Assembly (NCBI GenBank): GCA_001599715.1
Contig: BCHU01000006.1
Coordinates: 1,284,765-1,348,764 of the forward strand
DNA length: 64,000 bases
From: Phaeotremella fagi
Lineage: Eukaryota; Basidiomycota; Tremellomycetes; Tremellales; Phaeotremellaceae
Direction: 5' to 3'
Positions 34,029 through 45,812 of this stretch are shown here, in pieces; the first letter of the stretch is position 1; each line of letters starts with the position of its first letter. A model generated the notes under the pieces. It did no database searches. It saw only the letters and a list, made by a program, of their open reading frames with translations, and was not told the origin of the DNA. The translations under genes and the position numbers were made by a program.

Positions 34029-35741
34029 TCTACCTGAGTCCCCCCTCATCACTTTTCACCTCAGCAAAATCAGATGACCAGTCTTTTCATCCCGTTCAAG
34101 TTCGTACAGCTTTATCAGCGCGCTTTCTCCATTCAGCGTGGATCTTCAACAATTGAATGAATTAGCTGCGTGAGAAAACAATTTCGAGACAATTCATTCT
34201 CTCAATACCATGTAGATCCCTCATTCTCATCTAGATCTGTATCTGAATCTGAAAAATTTAAATTAACGTAGTCAAGAGACGAATTTAATTATACCAAACA
34301 TTTATCGGCTTTCTCACGATCAACATTCCCAGAGATAAGATATGCATAATTTTTTGTAAACCAGATCCAACTCGACTCCATTACTACATAGATCTTAGAT
34401 CGTAGACAAGTAGATAGCAGAATGAGATCGATATCGATATCTTCGATACCATGAAAACTACTCAAACAGTAGAGTGGCGCCACAAGCGTGACAAAAGAGT
34501 TGTTATTGTCAAGATCAAAACAGTTACCATCAAAAAGCGTTACTCCAAAATGACGTACATTAAAAGAACACTAAACTGAGCACAGATCACCACCCCTCAA
34601 TTTAAGGTACAGGTACAGATAAAGGAACTGTTCCCGTTCCTTTAAATAAACGTGTCGTCAGGTCAGGTCCCCTTCACCCCCCTTTGTTAATCTGTTTGTA
34701 GATCTTTTTGTTCAGTTACCATTGAATGGGATTGCCGAGGGACTTGTATGTAAGATGATAGAATGCAATTATTCTTTCTTATCATTAATTTGGAGGGGAC
34801 TTCCACTCACTCGGTCAAGGATGGATCAAAGGCTGAACCACTCTCTTGTACCAGTTGACTCATTCTCAATGGGAAGACTCCTCGAAGATGCATGATCATG
34901 TCATGCCCAACCAACGTGTTCATCAAACGTAAATCTGTAACAGGGGAATTCCCGACATCAGTGCATCAATGATCGTCAGGACGATGAACAGACACAGAAA
35001 AGGAAACGCGAAAGAGGACGAGGGAAATCCTTTTCTCTTCATGAAAAATCAAGGGGCTAGGTCGTTGAGAAGCTTCTGATAACTCCAATTTGAGGAGAAG
35101 GAAAGATGAGTTGTATCAGGTACTTGACCCTTGGTTTTTAGATCGACATGCTGTGCTTTTTTTTGTGTTATCTTTTGATGTCGGATCAAAGCAACGTATT
35201 GAAACCTTGTGACCACTCGGTCGCCGCGATCACTTCACGACAGTATTCTCCGACAACACTAGATAGTGAGAACTATAGAGGGCGTCGAACCCCGACGGAA
35301 AAGGGCGTTGTTTTGTTACAGTAGATCCAACCCATCCCATCAATCAATCAATCATCTCATCTCATCTAAATATGCTATGATGTGAGATGAATAAAGAAGT
35401 TTGAACAAGGGGTAACCCCGTGTCTTCCACGCCATCACGACCACTAGCTTGTATCTGTTGATCTGATCTACAGCTCGAAGAGATAAGTAGATATATATCA
35501 ACAGACGTCTCCCCACACATTCTGCTTTTCCCATTCCCACTCCCATTCCCATCTCGTATTCTCGTACATTATACCGAACGAGATACATACTTTCGAACGT
35601 GTATAAAGAACACAACAACATTTCCTTCCATACAAACTACAGCTTTCCTCTTATCTACAATTTTTTTCTTTTAGTGTTAGGATCGTCTCACTAAAACCCT
35701 TTCAAATTCGGAACTCATTCATAAACAAGATCAACATCACG
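34029..35741. other. Long non-coding stretch upstream of forkhead gene
   Basis: This 1.7 kb gap between two divergent genes has no supported coding region. An 89-codon minus-strand frame at 35352-35621 starts at an ATG but lies where the forkhead promoter is expected, and I do not support it. The last 250 bp contain CCCATTCCCACTCCCATTCC pyrimidine tracts and a T-rich stretch, typical of a long leader. Short TCAATCA and TCATC repeats lie near 35340-35365. Confidence 0.45.
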
Positions 35742-37851
35742 ATGAATTCGCCAATGACTCCAACGCGTTTTCAGAGATATAACAACAACTCGTCTTTGGA
35801 ATACAATTCTTTTCCCCAACTCGATAGTCTTTTCAACATTCCTAACAGTACAAATTCACACATCCCTCCTACACCAGTTACTCCATTGTCTTCATCTTAT
35901 CCATTAGACTTTCATCCGTCTAAGAGAGTTGAGAACAATAAAAACAGTAGTAGTAATAACAACAATAACGATAATCCCATCAACAATCCGGTTACTCCTT
36001 TGAATCGAAGTCTCGTATCACCAATATTAGATACACCAATGTCTTATTCAAACACTCCATCCCCACCTACGTACGGTATAGGTATCAACGGTTTAGTTAT
36101 CAAGTGAGTTGACTTTCTGGTTTATTGTTTAAAGTATAAAAGGTATCGTTTGCTGATCGACGTTTCGTTTCAAATTAATTTAATTTAAATCAGCAGTACC
36201 TCCTCGAGTGGCGAACAAAACGAAATTTTCAAACCAATCGTTTCAAACTCAATAAGACCAATTCTTCGACCTTCTCTTTCTCATAATGGTGTTGTTAACA
36301 ATAGCAATATGGTATACAACAATAACAATAACAACAACAACAACAACAATTCGAGTTCTACCAGCTCAAGAGGTACGATCAACGTACTCTGTACACCTCC
36401 TTTACCTGGTATTAACCAATTCGCCACCGCAGAGATCAATCAGAATCATCAGCAGCAACACCATCACCATCAAGAACCTCACCTTCAACACGAGGCCAGT
36501 TTATTGTTGTCATCATCATCTTCTTCTACTTCTTCTCATCCGCCACCTCCTCATCATCATCTTATACACTCACATCCTCATTCATTCGATCAATCCCAAC
36601 ATCCACAACCACAACCACATCCTCAACAACAACCACAACCACAACCATACAACAACACCAACGACGATTTATCCTCCTATACGTCCTACCAAGGTAATTA
36701 CGATAATCAAAACCCATACGGTTCAATCCCTTGGTCAATCGAATATCATCATATGCCATATCATTATCCAAACTACCAAACCATGCAAGGTCCTTACAAA
36801 CAAGATGAACCTATTTTGGCACCAGGTGAATTACCAGCACCCAGACCACCAAATTCTTACGCTGCGTTGATCGGTGAAGCCTTACTTTTCGCACCACCAC
36901 CTCATCAATTGTATGTCTCTGAAATTTCTGAATCAGTCAAAAGACGTTATCCATGTAAGTCTGTCTCTATGCTACATACACGGCTTACGCTAAATGTTAA
37001 ATCCAGACTATCGTCAAAACCCATCAAAAATTTACAACGGTGTTCGCCACCAGACATCAATGTGTAAAGCGTTCGTCAAACTCCCCCGACCCTTCGGTGA
37101 TCAATCAGGAGGAGCTAGAAAATGGGCTATCCGAGCAGGTTGCGAAACTTGGTTCATCAACGGTGGTTACACTCCACCTGGTACCAGTCCTAATCTAAAT
37201 CCTAAAAACGGACTGGGTAAATTGAACGGTAACAAACTGGGTAAAGCTAAATCGACAGCTCGATCTAAAGCTTTAGCTATCGGTGTTGGTACTAAGAAGT
37301 TATCTGATAAATCAGACGATTCGTCTTATACTTCGTTTAGTCAGGGTGGGGGACCGTCTGTTGGTCCAGCTTGGGATCCTAGTCGTACAGCTTATCCTTT
37401 ACAACTTAGTTCACCTTCGACCACTAATTCAACTGGTAATCCTAGTTCTGGATATGGGGTTCAAGGTTATGGTAACTATCCAACTCCAGGTTATCATTAT
37501 ATACCAATTTCACATCCTCATCCACCACCACCTCAATCGATGAGCAGTTATCAACAATATTATCATTATCCAATGTGGTCACAACAGCAACAGCAGCAAC
37601 AACAACATCAATATCCAAACGTCAACGTTTCACCCCTGTCACCACCATACCCTGCATCAGCCCCTACCGGTAACGGGAATTTGATGAATTCACCTCAATC
37701 AGGTTCAATCTCAGGTTCAGGTTCAGGTCACGGTGATTGGAAAGGTAGTCAACATCAAGACGATCACGATGATGTCAATTTTGGACACTCGCACTCTCAA
37801 TCTCCAAGAGGTGAAAGTGTCGGTGCGAGTGTCAACGGTCTTTCTCCCTAA
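35742..37851 (+). CDS. Forkhead-domain transcription factor
   Basis: Three exons encode about 640 residues. The N-terminus is rich in S/T/P/N with T-P-x-T-P-L type sites. Asparagine, histidine and glutamine runs fill residues 150-290. The forkhead domain starts P-P-N-S-Y-A-A-L-I-G-E-A-L-L and, after the second intron, reads Y-Y-R-Q-N-P-S-K-I-Y-N-G-V-R-H-Q-T-S, then A-F-V-K-L-P-R and K-W-A-I. These match the winged-helix core (S-Y-A-x-L-I, Y-Y-R, R-H, F-x-K-x-x-R, W-x-I). The recognition helix reads N-G-V-R-H-Q-T-S-M where N-S-I-R-H-N-L-S is usual, so DNA specificity may differ. The C-terminus is low-complexity (S/G/Q/P). Splicing uses AA|C at 36104/36193 and T|AC at 36954/37008. Confidence 0.85.
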
Positions 37852-38170
37852 TCTTTTTCTGTACATAAATCTTATTGTTCATACCATAATCGATTCCGAG
37901 GTATACCCCAAAATTATATTTATTTGTATACTCAATTTTATTGATTTGTAAATTGCTTTTTCTTTCTAATCGACATTTGTTTATTCATTCCTTTCCTTAG
38001 TTACGATTCGATAACGAGCTGGTACTCATGATTAACGAAAGTTGAATTGTATCCATTTGATTTGATTGGTTTCTTTTGAATAGGTTTTAAAGTAGGAACG
38101 TATCGTATTATCCATGTATAGATGATTGAAAATCAATTGCATATTTCGCATCTAAGATCGTGTATCTCTA
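37852..38170. other. Intergenic, convergent 3' ends
   Basis: This is a 319-bp, strongly AT-rich interval between the forkhead stop and the sterol acyltransferase stop. It holds polyadenylation-type sequence and nothing else that I can support. Confidence 0.45.
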
Positions 38171-40328
38171 TTAATAAACTAGATAACATATCGCTCTAAA
38201 CAATCGTCAGTTGAGAATCCTTCAAATCGAAATTACTTACAACAATGGGAAACCACACATCAGTCCCAACCAGAAAACGATATTTCCAACAGTCTTGTTC
38301 CTTTTAACAGCAGGTAAACGACCGATAGCGATCATAGGAAGTTGAACCATCTGTCGTAAGTATACTTTTTAACACACTAACCTACCTGCATGAGGAACAG
38401 ATATGGACGAATCTTCTTAGTCACAACAGCCATGACCAATTCATGACACAATGCCGATAACAGAAAAGTCAAAAAAGTAGCGGACGCTCGTGAAAGTTGT
38501 AATCCCGACATTGTCGAGGCGTAAACATGTCTCAGGAGGAAGGTGTGAACTGGTTTATTCCATTTACGGGAGAATTGATCCCATGAAGTTGAATTCCACC
38601 AATCTTGATAGAATTCTCGATCGGCGAAACTGGTCGTTAGTCGGGAATCTAGGTGAGACTTACTATGAAAGTTCCGCGAAGCCTGTACAAACACATTCGA
38701 ATATTATACTGTGGTCAGTGGTGTTGTTGAGATTGACTTACTAGAATATTCTGTTTGTCAGCTCTTTTCTATATAACTCCACTCACAATAGATAATTAAT
38801 AATCATCGGTAAACACAGGTTCACGAAACTTTTCACAAAAGAATCCCCAGGTTTAGGTGTCAACGGCATGATATAATGTTCAGTGATGAGATAGATCAAA
38901 GAGAAAGTACCGAAAGTAGCGAAAATCTTTTCCAAAACATACAACGGTCTCATCGTCGTCGTCCTTGGATATTCAAGTTGATAGACCAAAGTAGGTATGA
39001 TGAGATAATCAGCGAAATGAGTGAACGTTACGTTCTGTGGCCAAACCAATCCTTTTACACCGTTGGATTGGAGTTCATCCTCCATCGCGTCGATATTCGT
39101 CGCCAACAACGCTACGTGTTCGTTTGAAGACCATGATAGTGGATTTGGGATTCTCGGCGCATGAGGTGTGGTGGTGTGTGATGGTTCCAACGAGGTACCT
39201 TTTGGAATTCCTTCGGGATGAGGTAAAGCTTTGAGAGCCTTTTTGGAAGGTTTCTTTGAAAGTTTGTTGGTCACTGATCGTTTTCGTAATTCAACTCCGC
39301 CATCTGCTACATCGTCTAATCGATTCTTCAACCCTTCAGAATAGGATGTTAGACCAGCACCTGAGATCGAACCCTCCAACCCAGGTGTCGCGTCTCCTGG
39401 TGTCGGAGTTCCATCTGGCGTATCTCTGGCTTCGATTTCAGCTCGTCTGGTCGCTGCATCTTTCAAAGCCCCTTCACGTCCACCAGGGAACGATTCGACG
39501 TATGAGGCAAGTTGAGCTTTTTCTTCTTGCAGTTGGAAGTAAACCGTAGCAAGTAGTCCGTTGTGTGCCATGTAGGAGTGCATCTGATGTCAGTCAATTC
39601 AATTTTAGAACACACCTTCATGAGCATGGATAGGGAATCTCAAATTAGTCCTGACCACTCGGTCACTTACGAAGTACAAGAAATCCAGATTGAACCCAAT
39701 ACCATTGTCTATGATACCCCCACCAAACAGCCGTGAAAAGATATGTCGTTTGAAACAAATGCTGCATAGTAGCTCCGACCCAATGATATTTGTACCATCT
39801 GTATTGTAAACCTTTAGCAAAAGGTACGCAAATGAATGAAGCCAGAACCATGACTCCATCTGATATAGCCAGCACCAAAGCGTCTCGAGTGATTAAACGA
39901 CCGAAATTGGTTGATAACAGTGTACGATTCTTTTCCCATGACTGATATGAGGTGCTAATGAACAGCAATGCCAGGCCTATATATCAGTGTTGAATTAGTC
40001 CCAACCCACCTATCCAGAACAAGGTGAAAAACCCTCTAAACTCGTCAGTTGAACTCTTCGCGTGATGTCTATCAAGCGTTGACACTCTAGGTGTAAAGCT
40101 CAACATGGCTTTGAGTTGGGCATTTGACGATGATCTATATGGTCTGACTCGGATGGTTCCACCTGGTGTTGGAATGACTGATTCGTCAGATTTCGATAGG
40201 TCTGTCACCATTGTGGTTGAGGTTGGACGTGGAGGTGTTTGCGGGGGTTGAGGGGTTTGTGATCTGTTGGGTGAGGTAGTTAGTGGAGGAGTTTGATTTA
40301 GAGGCTAGACTCACCTTGTAGCTACCAT
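38171..40328 (-). CDS. ARE2: Sterol O-acyltransferase (ARE1/ARE2, MBOAT family)
   Basis: This ER enzyme esterifies ergosterol with acyl-CoA for storage in lipid droplets. The start ATG at 40328 is in a 17-nt coding exon joined to the main N-terminal exon (M-V-A-T-R-S). A proline-rich N-terminus precedes several hydrophobic segments. The motif E-F-Y-Q-D-W-W-N-S-T-S-W-D-Q-F-S-R-K-W-N-K-P-V-H matches the F-Y-x-D-W-W-N signature of acyl-CoA:cholesterol acyltransferases. L-L-S-A-L-C-H-E-L-V-M carries the MBOAT catalytic histidine. The last intron (near 38197-38242) leads to P-L-L-A-I-C-Y-L-V-Y, a family-like end. A 130-residue hydrophilic insert (S/T/P/K-rich) sits in the middle. It is divergent from ARPC1 with 287 bp between starts. 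Confidence 0.9.
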
Positions 40329-40615
40329 GGTAGGATATATATGAGTGATATCTTTACACCGTTGCTGACGTAGCTGAAGGTGTTGCTTTAATTGCTCTGC
40401 TGTAGCTTGACGCACTGACGCGCTGAAAGGTTGTAGAGGGTATTTAGGCGTGCCAGGTGGGGGTAGGTTCAAGTCAGATAGCGCGCCTACTTAGCGCTTA
40501 ACTACGTCAGTGCTATGCTTCTTAACCTTTACTCTTATCTTCGCCCACCACCACCTTAACATCCATCCAAGAGAGTAGACTGACCATAGTCCTCTCAACT
40601 AACTCAATCACCACC
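40329..40615. promoter_or_regulatory. Divergent promoter ARE2 / ARPC1
   Basis: The 287-bp interval separates divergent start codons. It has CGCAC/GCGCG-rich patches around 40400-40500 and a CACCATG start context on the ARPC1 side. Confidence 0.45.
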
Positions 40616-42021
40616 ATGTCCGCCCCCGAAGTATTCCAACTCTCACTAGGTCCTCTCACTGGATTCGCTTTCAGTCCAGACAGATCTCGTAAGTATCCCC
40701 TCTCCTCTGCATCCCCTGCTGACCCCCACTCAGAACTCGCCGTTTCACCCAACAACAACGAAGTCCAAATCTATTCTCGTTCAGGTACTTCATGGGATCT
40801 CGAACAAACTCTCACAGAGGTAGGCCAAGTTTCATTGACAGTTTTAACGATGTAGCACGATAAACTCATCACTGCCATTTCTTGGGCACCAAACACCAAT
40901 CGTATCGTCACTTGTTCTCAAGATCGTAACGCCTATGTCTGGACTCCGACTGCGGCGGGATGGAAACCGGCTCTAGTCTTACTCAGAATCAACAGAGCTG
41001 CAACTTGTGTTAAATGGTCACCCAAGGAGGATAAATTCGCTGTTGGAAGTGGTGCCAGGTAAGTTAAGTGTTTTGTCTGTGTTAACTGTGTAGAACCATT
41101 GCCGTTTGTTCTTTCGATGAAGAGAACAACTGGTGGGTCTCTAAACATATCAAGAAACCTTTACGATCGACTGTGCTTTCTATCGACTGGCATCCCAACA
41201 ACGTACTTTTAGCTGCGGGTGCTGCTGATGCCAAGGCTTATGTCTTTTCGGCTTTTATCAAGGGGATCGATTCAAAGTAGGTCATTTGGTTGACTCAAAC
41301 ACTTACTCTAGACCCGAGCCTACTGTCTGGGGTGATCGATTGCCATTCGGTACCATCTGCGGTGAATTCAGCAGTCCTAACGGAGGTTGGGTACACGACG
41401 TTGCCTTTTCACCTTCAGGCGATGTTTTGGCCTACGTCAGTGAGTCAAAGTGAAAGTACGTATCTGACATCAGGTCACGACTCTTCAATCAGTATCGTCT
41501 ATCCTTCAGGTCCTGGTTCACCACCAACCGCTCATCTCACCATCCGTTGTCCATCGTTACCATACCTCTCTCTAGTCTTCACCACAGAATCACAACTAGT
41601 AGCTGCAGGACACGACTGTCAACCATTCATCTACAACGGATCAGAAGCAGGATGGACCCTCTCCCACTCCCTCGACGAATCATCAGGAGGCAAGGCACTC
41701 ACACCAGCCGTCACAGGATCCAGAATCCCATCAGGTGGTCCAGGTAGACTCAACACTGACGCCTTCAACTTATTCAGACAAGCTGATTCAAGAGGTACAA
41801 GTTCCACTACTTCTGCACCCACTAGTGCTGGTTTGGCTCAAGTCGGTGCCGATGGAATGTTGACTACGATCCATCAGAATTCTATCACTGGCGTTGAAGC
41901 TTATGAATGGTCCGCTGACGGTGAGGTAGCCAAGGTTTCGACTGCTGGTAAAGACGGTCGTTTGGTCGTTTGGTCAGTTGGTAAAGGGTTAAGTGGTAAG
42001 ATGGCCGGGTTGAAGGTATAG
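40616..42021 (+). CDS. ARC40: Arp2/3 complex subunit 1 (ARPC1/Arc40)
   Basis: ARPC1 is the WD40 subunit of the actin-nucleating Arp2/3 complex. Several exons encode about 390 residues. WD-type repeats are visible: [47 protein letters not shown], and [16 protein letters not shown]. The ARPC1-typical segment [15 protein letters not shown] and W-V-S-K-H-I-K-K-P place it in this family. A loop ([11 protein letters not shown]) matches the ARPC1 insert that contacts other subunits. Final repeat: [10 protein letters not shown]. Confidence 0.95.
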
Positions 42022-42304
42022 GAATGGAAATCTAGTCATGTAACGTTTGAATGCAATTTGTGCTCTTGCCCTCCTTTCTGTTGATTGAACGTCATGGATC
42101 CTAACCGTAAACTCCACGACCGTCTATCTCTTTCCAATGCATGCGTTTCCTTTATGCACATAGAAAGTCCTAGATACTGGTGGATGACGATGACGACTCG
42201 ACAAGTGAAAAGACAACCTTTGTAGTATGACACTCGATGATCTATAAAGAGAACAGGACTATTACAAATCCTCTTGAGATAACAAATCACTTCAAATAGA
42301 CAAC

Positions 42305-42472
42305 ATGGGTAAAGAACATAAACCGAAGCTTTCAAAGGCTGATAAAGAGCAGATCAAGAAGGAGGAGAAAGCTAATCATGCTAAGGAGAATGGGAAGAAG
42401 GGGAAGGGGAAGGGTGGTAAGAAAGGGGATCAGTTGAAGGAGATGGAGGTTAAGGCTATCAAGGAGGAGTGA
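42305..42472 (+). CDS. Lysine-rich 55-residue protein
   Basis: An uninterrupted ATG-to-TGA frame encodes 55 residues, about 40% lysine, with a central G-K-K-G-K-G-K-G-G-K-K patch and acidic residues throughout. It starts G-K-E-H-K-P-K. Such small K/E-rich proteins are known in fungi, and no function is implied by sequence. It lies 283 bp after ARPC1 on the same strand, and the 3' flank is AT-rich. A real short gene is plausible but not proven. Confidence 0.45.
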   Translation: MGKEHKPKLSKADKEQIKKEEKANHAKENGKKGKGKGGKKGDQLKEMEVKAIKEE

Positions 42473-42632
42473 TGTTGGTCTTTGTACACGATGTTATGGG
42501 ACACGTTACATTCATAATCATAATGTTGTAAAGACTATGGGTATCGAGAGAAGACTTTTAGGGAATGTATACTGTTTACACGATCACTATTTAAATCAGT
42601 TAATGTAAAGTATGCAATGATATAACTTACCT

Positions 42633-43599
42633 TCACAAGTAGAACACATTCTTTCTTGGGATAACAATCATACCTTCCTCTTGTTCAAATTGTTTTTCAA
42701 AGTAATCAGACTCGAAGACTTTGACGGTTTGAGTATCAGTATTGATAACAAGATCTGAGACCGAGTTGACCAAAGAGATGGTTGGAGTTATTGGTGAACA
42801 GGATGAATCACTCGTCATAGAAGACGTGGATGAGGATCTGGTAAGATCTAATGTAAGAGCCGGAAGTCGTTTGGGGACTGGGCGAGTCAAAGACAACTTC
42901 AAGCTGTTTGTGACGACTAAAATGTTTCAGTATAATAACGTACAAAAGGATGACTTACCTTTGCTGACCTTAGTCAAAATCTTGTTAACACCGTAAGAGA
43001 CAATTTCGGAGATCTTGGTATACAATGAAGGTTCGACCACCTTTGAAACTTTGTCTTGAGGTTCGAGATACTCCCAAGAGTACAAGTCCAATACCGAAGG
43101 CAAGTCACCAGCCATCAATCGAGATCGATGATAACGAGCGACATCGGCCCAACGAAGTGGTGTTCGGACTCGACCAGTTTTAGCGAAAATCTCAATTAAT
43201 CAACTTACCACCTCCAACAGTTCCCCTAAATGCTTCACAAGCTATGAGCATCTTTGAGAAAACACCATGATTAACCAATTGAACCGATTGTCCCTCATTT
43301 GAACCCCATCGTTGAACGATCTCATATTTCCAACGACCAATGAAAGTTGTCATGTAATCTTCAAGAAATTCTTTTCTGTTCCCGGAACCCATTGATGATA
43401 AGATTGATCCGTTGGTACCGTTAACGACCTTGATTGGGAAGGTGAGACCTTGACTGAGCTCTTTGAGAGCAGCGAACACTTTGATATTGTTGACCTTGTC
43501 TTTGGTTGACATTTGAGCTGGATGCATTTGTCGAATCACGAAAACGATAGAGTTGAGTTCGTAAACGAAGGTTGTGGCGTTGTAAACGGAAGAAGACAT
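42633..43599 (-). CDS. Unrecognised protein, paralogue A1 of the gene at 55270
   Basis: Three exons give a protein of about 290 residues from ATG at 43599 to TGA at 42633-42635. I do not recognise the family. It is clearly homologous to the protein encoded at 55270-56349 along its length. Shared blocks include T-T-F-[VI]-Y-E-L-[ND]-S-I-V-F, Q-M-S-T-x-D-K-[VI]-x-N-I-K, L-E-D-Y-M, N-H/N-G-V-F-x-K-M, P-S-V-[LM]-D-L-Y-S-W-E-Y-L-E, and the C-terminal E-S-D-Y-F-E...M-I-V-[IL]-P. The intron positions after G-G-G and after the V-S-K region also match. A variable S/T/P-rich linker precedes the conserved tail. There is no signal peptide or membrane segment. The promoter block is also conserved (see findings). 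Confidence 0.7.
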
Positions 43600-44358
43600 T
43601 TTGGATGAATGAGAAGTGATAAGAATCGTAGATTAAGTTATTGAAAATGAAAGCTTTGATGATCAAGAGGTGTATGTTGAAGATGGTAATTGAAGAAGGT
43701 GGTAAGGAATATCCCATCGTACATGGATCACAACGTTCCCATGATCTTTTGAAAAGGGCTAGAAAAAAGGGAGATTCTTATTTAAACTCGGTCCAAATTG
43801 AAATTATGGGTGTTCACGCGTTCTGGGCATTTGAACTTTATTGAAATTGACCGCATGCGCACAGATAGTTTTCTACCTTGTCTGTTGATCGTAAAAGCTT
43901 TAGAGAGGAAGTGTAGCTGGTATAATGCTCCATATTATCCTACGAATGTAAGAAGGTTGACAGAATTCGTGGCACTTCTAAGAACTTCATGTCGTCCCTG
44001 CTGCTGAAAGTAGAGACCTTTATGATGATGAGAATGAAAAAAAAGGGTAATGATAATTCGCACGGTAGTGTTCAGAGGATCCAGAAGAGTAATGTAGGCG
44101 AATTGTTCTTGGCATCCTATATCGGAAACCACCCTCAAAACACATTTCTCTTCTCGCAGTCGACTTTTCGCCACTTTGGCAACCAAAGCATTGGCGGACT
44201 TCTTTTGACTTCTTCCCTCCCTTGTTATGACCGAAGCACTGGTGTCTTCCTAGGATAAAGAAATGGATTATAGAGGCTATTAGGGACATTTTGTTCTTCT
44301 TTCTTAGCATCCATTTCCCCCACAACCAATAAACTCAAGATACATAATTGCAATTCGA
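43600..44358. other. Intergenic between two divergent lineage-specific genes
   Basis: The 759-bp stretch holds the promoter of paralogue A1, including ACGCGT at 43816-43821 and a block similar to that upstream of the 55270 gene. A GTGGCAC heptamer is at 43969-43975. From about 44160 the DNA is the start of the duplicated unit described separately. No further gene is supported. Confidence 0.5.
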
Positions 44359-44865
44359 ATGTCAGAACAAGAACAAGTTCCTTATGGTGATTCCAAGTAC
44401 GATTGGGTTATCAGTCGTGGAGTCACAGAAGGTGAACCAACCAGCATAGACATCATTTCCAGTCAAAAACTCAATATCAGTTATAAAGTCTGTATGCTCG
44501 AAACTCACATCGAAGTTGGTCTCACTAATCATTCACACACCTATTTTGAGTGTGAAGTAAGTCGAAAGAGTCTCCATATGGCCTTCGAACTACTATACAG
44601 AAAAGAACATCGATTCGACATCATCAAATCAATCTTCAAATCGTCCGAAGGTGAAGAGTCCTCCGAGAAAGAAGATAGATTCGATCCACTCTATTCTCTC
44701 GCTACAGCGGTTCACACAGAATTCAAAAGTCTTGTTGGTAGTGATTGGGCTTCATATCAGAAAAGTCAACCTCCCAAGCTCAATAAGGTCAGAACTTTTG
44801 CTGGTCAGTGGGTGAAATCTGGGGGCTATGCGACGGGAAGTTATATTGATATGTCGGATAAGTAG
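44359..44865 (+). CDS. Unrecognised protein, tandem copy B1
   Basis: A single-exon frame encodes 168 residues. I do not recognise the family. The N-terminus has K-Y-D-W-V-I-S-R-G-V, then L-E-T-H-I-E-V-G-L and T-Y-F-E-C-E, a predicted beta-rich part, followed by a charged helical segment (I-I-K-S-I-F-K-S-S-E-G-E-E-S) and L-A-T-A-V-H-T-E-F-K-S. No signal peptide, membrane helix or known motif was seen. A second, frameshifted copy follows on the same strand. Start is the ATG after the CAACCAATAAA leader shared by both copies. Confidence 0.6.
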   Translation: MSEQEQVPYGDSKYDWVISRGVTEGEPTSIDIISSQKLNISYKVCMLETHIEVGLTNHSHTYFECEVSRKSLHMAFELLYRKEHRFDIIKSIFKSSEGEESSEKEDRFDPLYSLATAVHTEFKSLVGSDWASYQKSQPPKLNKVRTFAGQWVKSGGYATGSYIDMSDK

Positions 44866-45210
44866 TGACGTGGATGAACGATGTACAGAAACTGTTTCTC
44901 ATGTCAATTCAGACTATAGCTCACCGATATGCAGTGGCATTTTGATATCAAGTAATTTCATTTCAGTCATGTGAAAGTAAGCTCGTGAAATGGGTCATTT
45001 TCCCACCGCTGACAGTACAAGACAGTTCACACTTGCCACTTTGCTAACCACGTCGACAAACTTCCTTTGAGATTCCCTCCCTTGTTACGGCTACAAGTGA
45101 AGCATTTGCGCCTTCCTAGGATAAAAAATGGATTAGTAGGAGCACTGTCATCTTCCTTCTTAAATAGCATCCAATTCCCCCAACAACCAATAAATTCAAA
45201 GATACACCAA

Positions 45211-45710
45211 ATGTCAAATCAAGAACTTCAAGTTCCATTGGGGATTCCAAGTACGACTGGGTTATCAGTCGTGGAGTCGCAGACGGAAAAGACACTCTTT
45301 CAAGTCAAACACTTGATATCACTTATACAATCAACATGTCAGAAACCCAGATCGAAGTTGGTCTCAAAAATGATCCATCCACCTATTTCGAGTGCGAAGC
45401 AAATCAAAAGAGTCTCCACCGCGCTTTCAAACAACTCGAGATCAAAAAAAGTCGAAATATCATCAACACCATCAAATCATTCTTCTCATCCGATGAGGAG
45501 ACCGCCAGGAAAAACCGTACGGCCTATGCCCACAGATATCTTGCTTTCTCTGCTCTTGCTCAAGCTGTTCTCTCAGATTTCACAAGTCATGTTCGCGAGG
45601 ATGGCACTTCTTATACAGAAAGTACTCTCCCCATGGTCGTTAAGGTTAGTGTTATTGGTGGAAAGAAGTTTAAAGAAGATTGCATGGTCGGCGATCGTTC
45701 GGAGCTCTAG
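45211..45710 (+). pseudogene. Frameshifted tandem copy B2 (or N-terminally shortened gene)
   Basis: This is the second copy of the duplicated gene. The ATG at 45211 corresponds to the start of copy B1, but one base is missing around 45235-45244, where B1 has T-T-A-T-G-G-T and this copy T-T-G-G-G. After that point, the frame homologous to B1 stays open to TAG at 45708-45710 with no further break. An ATG at 45336, aligned with an internal methionine of B1, could still give a 124-residue protein. The downstream frame is well conserved (I-E-V-G-L, T-Y-F-E-C-E, K-S-L-H-x-A-F), so either the shorter protein is used or the break is young or a sequencing error. Confidence 0.6.
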
Positions 45711-45812
45711 TCACATGCATGATTGTCGAATGTTATACCAGTATGCAGTGGCCTTGTGATATCAAGTGATTTCAGAGTGTTGTGAAATGGGATATTTTGC
45801 CACCGCTTTGGT

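Larger units (their letters stand above)
44160..45812. repeat. Direct duplication of about 0.8 kb, two diverged copies
   Basis: The segment 44160-45015 is repeated as 45030-45812. Similarity covers the promoter (CTCCCTTGTTA.., CCTTCCTAGGATAAA), the leader (CAACCAATAAA), the coding sequence, and the 3' flank (TATGCAGTGGC..TTGATATCAAGT..ATTTCA and GTGAAATGGG). The copies differ by many substitutions and small indels, so the event is not recent. Confidence 0.8.

Noticed and set aside
35352..35621. 89-codon minus-strand frame upstream of the forkhead gene
   Set aside because: It sits in the expected forkhead promoter and leader, with low-complexity codons and no recognisable domain.
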